From: a virus
Length of the DNA stretch: 24,562 nt
IMG/VR virus record: IMGVR_UViG_3300033551_000041
Span: 1 to 24,562 of that record
Strand: one strand, 5' to 3'
Below the pieces are notes generated by a model. That model ran no database searches. It was not told the origin of the DNA and was given only the letters and a program-made list of their open reading frames with translations. The translations under genes were made by a program, and so were the position numbers. Shown in pieces: positions 19,997 through 24,562 of this stretch; the stretch's first letter is position 1; every line of letters starts with the position of its first letter.

Positions 19997-20749
19997 TTAG
20001 ACATTGGCCAAATTTCTCCCGGCTAGTTTCATAAAGTCTTCATCAGACATAGACGCGTAGTAATCGGATTGGCTCAATTGGCCTTTTCCTCCGACCGACG
20101 CTAGGGATTGCGGTTTGCTTGCGTTTTGGAGTACTCTCTGTGCGTTCCCGTTGTTGTATGCTGGGGGAGGTTGTTGCGCGACAGATTGACTTGCCCGTGC
20201 GTTTAATTCCGCTAAAAGGTATGCTGCTTCGTATGGATTAGAAACATTCTGGATCATTTCGGCAAATATCGGGTTTTGATTAGTAAGAGTCGGTACGTGT
20301 TGAGTAACCATTTGATTCCAATCCTGACGGTTAGCCTTTGTCTGGACGGCAGCGAGGGCGTCTTTGAACTCTTCCCGGAGCTTGACGTTTTCCTGCCGAA
20401 CCGTTTCAAAAGCCTTTCGGACATCGTTGGAATCGTCCCAATCTAAGGCTGAGTAAGCATCTTGTTTAGACTCTTGAGGAGCTGCTGGAGCTTTGGAATA
20501 GGCTTCTGCTTGGCCTTTCCAATATTCCCTTTCCTCTTTCATCTTACTGACCTCATCACGTAAGGCCTTGAAATTGAGTTCTTTGTCTGAAATTTTTCCT
20601 AGATCGGCTTCATCTGGAGTAGGTTTAAAGCCCGTATTTAGTGGATCTTCGACGACTTGATCCTGCATTACGTCTAAGTATGAGTTATATTGTGCATTGC
20701 TAGTCTCAGGGAATAACTCACCCCCTGGTCTCATGTCATAATCTTCCAT
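19997..20749 (-). CDS. Scaffolding protein
   Basis: The protein is acidic at the N-terminus (MEDYDMRPGGELFPE), then has a charged coiled coil (LNFKALRDEVSKMKEEREYW and VRQENVKLREEFKDALAAVQ), a helical middle and a Pro/Gln-rich linker, ending with SDYYASMSDEDFMKLAGRNL. That C-terminal motif, a helix preceded by a phage 'SDEDFM' signal, is where scaffolds contact the coat. It lies directly upstream of the major capsid gene, in the usual position. Start ATG 20749 has AAGGA six bases upstream. It should form the core on which the procapsid assembles, then leave. No protease is visible. Confidence 0.82.
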   Translation of the reverse strand: MEDYDMRPGGELFPETSNAQYNSYLDVMQDQVVEDPLNTGFKPTPDEADLGKISDKELNFKALRDEVSKMKEEREYWKGQAEAYSKAPAAPQESKQDAYSALDWDDSNDVRKAFETVRQENVKLREEFKDALAAVQTKANRQDWNQMVTQHVPTLTNQNPIFAEMIQNVSNPYEAAYLLAELNARASQSVAQQPPPAYNNGNAQRVLQNASKPQSLASVGGKGQLSQSDYYASMSDEDFMKLAGRNLANV

Positions 20750-20792
20750 TCAATTCCTTTTGGTCCCGGCGATAGACCTTTTACGCCCTTTT

Positions 20793-21203
20793 TTAAGCCA
20801 GTATGATCGACTTGGATCTCTTGGCCGCATCAGCTAAACTCGGTGTGAAATCAACAACCTTCTTCGATAACTCCGCTTCGCTCAATGGAACGTCAGGAGG
20901 TAAAGAAAGCTCTGTATCAACCGTTAATTGTTTGTTCTCGTGACTCCAGTGAAAGACCAATATCCCAACCATCGCAGTTGGAGGCTTCTGGGTAATAACG
21001 TTCCAACCTGCAACAATCGCATGCTTATGGACTACATGAGGCTTAGCTGCATACAAAATCCAAAAGTCCCTCTTCAGTTCTTTAGAATATTTGTTAGCCA
21101 AGTCATTAGCGGCAGTCCAGCAATCCAACGCCATAGGTTCCCTTGTCTCTCCCATCTCCTGCATTCCGGAGTGCCTTTTTTGGCCTACTAAAGTCGTTTC
21201 CAT
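20793..21203 (-). CDS. Hypothetical protein (136 aa)
   Basis: I recognise no family. Residues 24-136 look like one compact alpha/beta domain (LDCWTAANDLANKYSKELKR, DFWILYAAKPHVVHKHAIVA, AMVGILVFHWSHENKQL). The residues before M24 are polar and may not be translated: ATG 21134 (MALDCW) has AGGGA four bases upstream, while ATG 21203 has no good SD. The downstream scaffold gene is 43 bases away, so this is the last of the small-protein cluster between portal and scaffold. It may have a role in procapsid assembly or host takeover, which the sequence does not show. Confidence 0.6.
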   Translation of the reverse strand: METTLVGQKRHSGMQEMGETREPMALDCWTAANDLANKYSKELKRDFWILYAAKPHVVHKHAIVAGWNVITQKPPTAMVGILVFHWSHENKQLTVDTELSLPPDVPLSEAELSKKVVDFTPSLADAAKRSKSIILA

Positions 21204-21205
21204 AC

Positions 21206-21433
21206 TTAAGCCCAGTTGTAGTTTCTGAACTGAGAATGAGCCTTAGTTGAGTCACCAGAGACCCCGTTCTTGCTGGCCATTCCATACGCCTCATCCATAG
21301 CGTCAGACTTCATTTCGAAGACTCCGTTCCATGTGTCGGCTACAGTCTTTGGTGTCATTTCTGATTGATGACTAACCATCGGCTGACGTTCATTGTCCTG
21401 TTCTAAGGACTCGAATCCACCCATTTTGTTCAT
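21206..21433 (-). CDS. Small acidic hypothetical protein (75 aa)
   Basis: ATG 21433 has AAGGGG about eight bases upstream. The 75 residues are polar, with many Glu/Asp/Ser/Asn and five methionines (MNKMGGFESLEQDNERQPMV, AWGMASKNG-like turns, SQFRNYNWA at the end). It has no membrane segment and looks partly disordered. It follows the 38-aa basic gene with one base between. No family is recognised; small proteins of this sort between portal and scaffold are often minor virion or assembly proteins. Confidence 0.55.
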   Translation of the reverse strand: MNKMGGFESLEQDNERQPMVSHQSEMTPKTVADTWNGVFEMKSDAMDEAYGMASKNGVSGDSTKAHSQFRNYNWA

Positions 21434-21434
21434 G

Positions 21435-21551
21435 CTATTTCCCCTTTGGTTTTAGCTTTTGTTTAATACTTGCTGGCGTTTGTGCTCCGTCGGCCTTTTT
21501 AAGAGCACTCCGGGCTTTCTCCAATGCTGAGGTCTTTTTCTTTTTATCCAT
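21435..21551 (-). CDS. Very small basic protein (38 aa)
   Basis: ATG 21551 is chosen because it overlaps the end of the previous gene by eight bases and has AGGA upstream; a longer frame to 21620 would lie wholly inside that gene. The protein (MDKKKKTSALEKARSALKKA then DGAQTPASIKQKLKPKGK) is about one-third lysine, helical and then flexible. It might bind DNA or an acidic partner such as the scaffold, but that is a guess from charge. No family is recognised. Confidence 0.55.
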   Translation of the reverse strand: MDKKKKTSALEKARSALKKADGAQTPASIKQKLKPKGK

Positions 21552-21870
21552 AACCAGGTCCTTCTGTTCCGTATTTAGCTCTAGGTTGCATAGTTTCGTT
21601 AAATGCCCTAGGATTCTCATAAACAGGCTTTCCTGGCGTTACACCCTGCCACTGCTCCCAGTACTCATGTTGTGACCTTTCCGCAGCCAAGACCCTCTGC
21701 AATTCGTTCTTTGGCCTTTCTTCGCCATTCGTTGTATAGGAGCGCTGTTTGTAGTCCCCATTCAGTTGTTCTTTGGCCCATTGTCCCGGCAAAGGATGAA
21801 AGGTTTGGTTGTAAGGATTCGTCTGACCCGGTTGGTCTTTCAAGGTGCTCATCGGTGCATTCTTGGTCAT
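21544..21870 (-). CDS. Small hypothetical virion-region protein (108 aa)
   Basis: ATG 21870 shares ATGA with the previous stop and has GGGA eight bases upstream. The protein is polar, rich in Gln/Pro/Gly/Tyr. Residues around 55-66 (NELQRVLAAERSQHEY) resemble a segment of the upstream 59-aa protein (DLQFALANERKQHQ), suggesting the two share a binding motif or arose by duplication. The C-terminus (QPRAKYGTEGPGYG) is probably disordered. No family is recognised. A partner on the portal or scaffold is possible. Confidence 0.6.
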   Translation of the reverse strand: MTKNAPMSTLKDQPGQTNPYNQTFHPLPGQWAKEQLNGDYKQRSYTTNGEERPKNELQRVLAAERSQHEYWEQWQGVTPGKPVYENPRAFNETMQPRAKYGTEGPGYG

Positions 21871-22046
21871 TGTTCGTTCCCATGTTGATACCCATAAGCC
21901 TCCTGGTGTTGCTTTCGCTCATTGGCCAACGCAAATTGTAAATCGCTCAATACCGGACCAACCGACCCTTGTTTTAAGGAGTGAACAGGACCACCGATTA
22001 TCTTCTGGTGCTGACCGCTTAAGCCTTGAAATAGATCTGTATCCAT
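21867..22046 (-). CDS. Small hypothetical protein (59 aa)
   Basis: ATG 22046 is chosen because AAGGA lies about six bases upstream; a frame extending to 22076 lacks this signal. The 59 residues (MDTDLFQGLSGQHQKIIGGP, then LKQGSVGPVLSDLQFALANE) end in RKQHQEAYGYQHGNEQ. The helix DLQFALANERKQHQ matches ELQRVLAAERSQHE in the next gene. It is coupled to that gene by ATGA. The family is unknown; with its neighbours it makes a series of small proteins just downstream of the portal gene. Confidence 0.55.
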   Translation of the reverse strand: MDTDLFQGLSGQHQKIIGGPVHSLKQGSVGPVLSDLQFALANERKQHQEAYGYQHGNEQ

Positions 22047-22054
22047 TTTAATCC

Positions 22055-22330
22055 TTAGTAATAATTGTCCGACCAAGCTTTATCCCCTAGTCGGTCTCGA
22101 TCCACGTTTAAGGCTTCACTAAACTTGTTCAAAACTCTTTCTTTCTGCCATTTCAACCAAGCATTTTCGACCTGTTCTAAGGCTGATCGGAGGTTATTCA
22201 ACTGGTTAGGAAGGTTGTTTTGGGCAAAGGCACTAAGTTGAGAGATTTTTTCCTCTACAACCGCCCTCATTTCTATAGCCACTTGTCTGTCTTTAAGGTC
22301 TGCCTCTAAAAGGTCTATTTCAATCTTCAT
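22055..22330 (-). CDS. Small coiled-coil protein (91 aa)
   Basis: ATG 22330 overlaps the previous stop (TAATG) and has GGGAG about seven bases upstream. The whole protein is helical with heptad-like spacing (MKIEIDLLEADLKDRQVAIE, then VVEEKISQLSAFAQNNLPNQ and LRSALEQVENAWLKWQKERV), ending in DKAWSDNYY. It probably forms a coiled-coil oligomer. A small assembly factor or a partner of the portal or scaffold is plausible from its position between those genes, but no family is recognised. Confidence 0.6.
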   Translation of the reverse strand: MKIEIDLLEADLKDRQVAIEMRAVVEEKISQLSAFAQNNLPNQLNNLRSALEQVENAWLKWQKERVLNKFSEALNVDRDRLGDKAWSDNYY

Positions 22331-22533
22331 TAAGGTCTCCCTGAAAATTGGATTCCTCTTGTATAGTCGATCATCTGCCCTGCAATCATCTCGAACTTTC
22401 TTTCAGACCGCATGCAATTGACCTCGTATTCTAAGTATTCCCGTGAGTGAGGCTGCATTCCTACCACGTCCAATTGCTGGCACATACTAGGCTGTAATTC
22501 GTCCATTTCGTATTGGTTAAGTCCGTACATAGT
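22330..22533 (-). CDS. Small hypothetical protein (67 aa)
   Basis: The start is set at ATG 22533 because AAGGA lies six to eight bases upstream; a longer frame to 22611 would overlap the portal gene. The protein (MYGLNQYEMDELQPSMCQQL, then DVVGMQPHSREYLEYEVNCM) is acidic, methionine- and tyrosine-rich, with two cysteines and a C-terminal MIAGQMIDYTRGIQFSGRP. It directly follows the portal gene and is coupled to the coiled-coil gene by TAATG. No family is recognised. Confidence 0.55.
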   Translation of the reverse strand, partial: TMYGLNQYEMDELQPSMCQQLDVVGMQPHSREYLEYEVNCMRSERKFEMIAGQMIDYTRGIQFSGRP

Positions 22534-22543
22534 TAATCCTTTT

Positions 22544-24523
22544 TTATTCCTTAACTGCTGGCTGTGGCACGACCGTATCAGCCGTTTTAAGCCTTTGTTC
22601 CTCTTCAACACCTCGAATGATGTCTAAGATCTTCTGGCCATGATCGATATCCATTCCCCGTTGTTTAAGCTCCATCTCCTGGAATTCCTTGCCTGCTCGG
22701 ACAATATCCAGTACACTTCTAGCCCTTTCTTCTTGCGCTGCGGCCAACCTTTCTTCGGACAACGCGGCATCATACTTAATCCTGCTAAGCCGCTCCTGAC
22801 CAAGAGCAATATCCCCAAAGGCCTTCGCTTCCAGTAGTTCGTTGACCTGCTTCTTGTCCTCCATCTCCTGGCGTTTCTCCTCCATGGCCTGCTTCTGTTG
22901 CTGCTCCATGCGTTCCAGGAATTTCTTGTCGATCGGGTAAGGACTTAAAGACCAGAGCATGTCGTCCGGAACTGCGACCCCTCCGGCCTTCATACTCCAG
23001 GCCTGCATAAAGGCTTGTTGTTTCTGATTGTCGGTCATTACGGCTTCAATAATGTCAATATCGTACTCCAGGAAAGTCCCGTTATAGAACTCCGGCGTAG
23101 GGCGTTGTTTGATCAGTCTTTCGACCTTCTCTGGAGTGAATTTCTGGATCATTTTAAGGACTTTCTTACTTAGTAGGTACTGGGCCTCTCTAAAGTTATC
23201 CATGATCGGACCAAGCTGCATCACGGCCATGCTCTGCTTCATCTTAAACAACATAGCGGACATTCTATCGGTCTGATCGGAACCTAAGGAGCCTAGGTCT
23301 ACAAAGTCCTTAATATCGGCATCGAAGGATTCCTGGAGTGCAAACAAGCTCTCCGGAATATTTGGTGGGTTGATCTTTTCTATGTCCCCCATGTCGGCAT
23401 TCGGGTTAAGGAAAATTACCTTACCTTGGCCTGTCTGGAATAAGGACTTAGGATTTGAGACTGCGCCTGACTTGGCCTTCCATCCTGTTGAAAGCTGGGA
23501 GTCCATTATATCTAGGAGCTTGGATTTACGTTGGTTATATTCTTCTTGGCTTGAGTTTAGAAGTCTTTGAAGACCTTGCCACTTCCATTGAGCTAAGTCG
23601 TATGAAGGATCGTAAACGGAAAAGAAAGGAACCATTGGATATTCCCCGATTCCCCAAGGATCTTCACCGGAATAAAGCAACTGATTTTCGACAATCACAT
23701 TAAAGTCCACGATCTTGTTGTAGCCTTCAATCACAGCCAAGTTCGGGAACATTCTCTGGAGTAATGACAATCTTCGGGCATCTCCCTTCCAAGGCCTTTG
23801 TTCTCCTGTGACCTTGTCAACAAGTACTTGGCCTTTCTTATATCGCTGTTTCCAGTACTCGTTATAGGCTAACAGCTCTTGTAGACCCCATTGGCGTGCA
23901 TAAGGCTCGTAACTGAATTTTTCGTCTCTGTTTCCGTATCCCATAGCGTCGATTTGTCTTTCGCATCCAGGAACCATGGACTTAATTGCGTCCTTGCTCA
24001 TGTACTTTCGTCTGGCCATAAAGGTGCAGTCTTCCATGTCTAAACGCGTTGCAAATGGATCCCAGATTACGTCATTCCAGTTGTCAAGGTGAAATTCTAT
24101 TCGGCCATTAACGTAATCCTGGCGATAGTCAATCCAAGGAGATACCCAAGAGACTCCCGATACCAGGCTGTTGTGCCGAGCTTTTTGCATGACACGGTAC
24201 CCTTTTGGGGCCATTTGTGTCCGGAGTAGCTCTGTGAGTTGTTCGGCGGTCTGAGGATTGGAATTTTCTCTTGGTATCACGACGCTTTGCATCTCGTTAG
24301 CACTCATGTACCCCGAGACCATGTTGATCGTTTTTCTGGACTTGTTGAATGTTAAGGCGTTTCTTCGTTCATCATTAAGGAATTTCAGCTGTTCCGGACT
24401 CCATTGATTGCCAAGATAGTAACTGACATCCGTGTATTGTTGAGCAAAAAGAGGGTTAAGGATCATCCATGCGCGGTTGTAGTCCTGAGTAAAGTCTGAA
24501 ACAATGTCGTAGTCTGTAGCCAT
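22544..24523 (-). CDS. Portal protein (P22-type)
   Basis: Portals are twelve-subunit rings at one head vertex through which DNA is packed and released. This 659-aa protein has the P22-type layout: DFTQDYNRAWMILNPLFAQQ then YYLGNQWSPEQLKFLNDERR (residues 10-52), NKSRKTINMVSGYMSANEMQ, the LDNWNDVIWDPFATRLDMED segment in the wing, and a core helix region (ESFDADIKDFVDLGSLGSDQ, MSAMLFKMKQSMAVMQLGPI). The C-terminal 110 residues are Gln/Glu/Lys-rich helix (ERMEQQQKQAMEEKRQEMED), like the P22 portal barrel but shorter (659 versus 725 aa). ATG 24523 has GGGGG three bases upstream. The terminase is expected upstream of this gene, outside the window. Confidence 0.87.
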   Translation of the reverse strand: MATDYDIVSDFTQDYNRAWMILNPLFAQQYTDVSYYLGNQWSPEQLKFLNDERRNALTFNKSRKTINMVSGYMSANEMQSVVIPRENSNPQTAEQLTELLRTQMAPKGYRVMQKARHNSLVSGVSWVSPWIDYRQDYVNGRIEFHLDNWNDVIWDPFATRLDMEDCTFMARRKYMSKDAIKSMVPGCERQIDAMGYGNRDEKFSYEPYARQWGLQELLAYNEYWKQRYKKGQVLVDKVTGEQRPWKGDARRLSLLQRMFPNLAVIEGYNKIVDFNVIVENQLLYSGEDPWGIGEYPMVPFFSVYDPSYDLAQWKWQGLQRLLNSSQEEYNQRKSKLLDIMDSQLSTGWKAKSGAVSNPKSLFQTGQGKVIFLNPNADMGDIEKINPPNIPESLFALQESFDADIKDFVDLGSLGSDQTDRMSAMLFKMKQSMAVMQLGPIMDNFREAQYLLSKKVLKMIQKFTPEKVERLIKQRPTPEFYNGTFLEYDIDIIEAVMTDNQKQQAFMQAWSMKAGGVAVPDDMLWSLSPYPIDKKFLERMEQQQKQAMEEKRQEMEDKKQVNELLEAKAFGDIALGQERLSRIKYDAALSEERLAAAQEERARSVLDIVRAGKEFQEMELKQRGMDIDHGQKILDIIRGVEEEQRLKTADTVVPQPAVKE

Positions 24524-24562
24524 TTACCCCCAAAAAACGTCTTTAAATCTATACCTAGAAGT

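Noticed and set aside
20764-20784. Hairpin GGTC/GACC followed by TTTT on the plus strand
   Set aside because: Four-pair stem, on the strand opposite to all nearby genes, in a 43-base gap with no plus-strand transcript expected.
21665-21934. 89-codon minus-strand frame overlapping two small genes
   Set aside because: It is wholly inside the frames at 21544-21870 and 21867-22046, which have SDs and ATGA coupling; this one has neither.
1-24562. CRISPR array, insertion sequence or att site
   Set aside because: No regularly spaced direct repeats, transposase, inverted terminal repeats or integrase were seen.

Overview
This window is a contiguous piece of a double-stranded DNA bacteriophage or prophage with a short-tailed (podovirus-like) virion plan. 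The evidence is a P22-type portal protein, a scaffolding protein, an N4-gp56-type major capsid protein, neck/tail adaptors, three proteins that look like DNA-ejection proteins, and several fibre-like proteins. I see no tail tube, sheath or tape-measure genes. Genes are packed tightly, many joined by ATGA or TAATG stop/start overlaps with clear Shine-Dalgarno (SD) sequences. The host cannot be named from the sequence. A lipobox protein and several secreted or membrane-anchored small proteins fit a Gram-negative host, and the lipoprotein reminds me of small lipoproteins of intracellular Gram-negatives, but that is only an impression. No terminase, integrase, DNA polymerase, primase or endolysin is recognisable here; the terminase would be expected just beyond the right edge.

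Layout. (1) 1-3964, minus strand: replication and nucleic-acid metabolism. In transcription order: a ribbon-helix-helix regulator (3964-3722), a gap with a plus-strand intrinsic terminator and possible structured RNA (3582-3697), a replisome-organiser-like protein, a DnaB/Twinkle-type helicase, a zinc-ribbon protein, a SpoVG/SSB-like protein, a small unknown, a degenerate RusA-like protein, an intact RusA resolvase, two small unknowns, and the start of a membrane or secreted protein running off the left edge. (2) 3965-4102: divergent control region. (3) 4103-6815, plus strand: a two-gene recombination module (PD-(D/E)XK exonuclease plus ERF single-strand annealing protein), followed in the same orientation by a membrane/secretion cassette: a lipoprotein, two 19-20-residue hydrophobic micro-ORFs, two membrane-anchored coiled-coil proteins and two related secreted proteins, the last with its own promoter. 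(4) 6812-24523, minus strand: virion genes, ending in a DUF6496-like gene whose stop codon overlaps the stop of the last plus-strand gene.

The late region is transcribed from right to left: portal, a cluster of seven small proteins, scaffold, major capsid, a capsid-adjacent protein with an FCCH-like domain, a terminator, neck proteins, a fibre-like protein, a large tail-hub protein, ejection proteins, then fibres and a C1q-like tip protein. The left arm replicates and resolves DNA, the plus-strand module repairs or recombines ends, the cassette after it probably acts at the cell envelope, and the right arm builds the particle.

Several start sites were moved from the longest reading frame to the start with the best SD and coupling. 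Less obvious content: a DUF6496-like gene, two hydrophobic micro-ORFs, a degenerate RusA beside an intact one, repeats inside a coiled-coil and a fibre protein, duplicated fibre N-termini, and an orphan terminator implying an unannotated plus-strand RNA.
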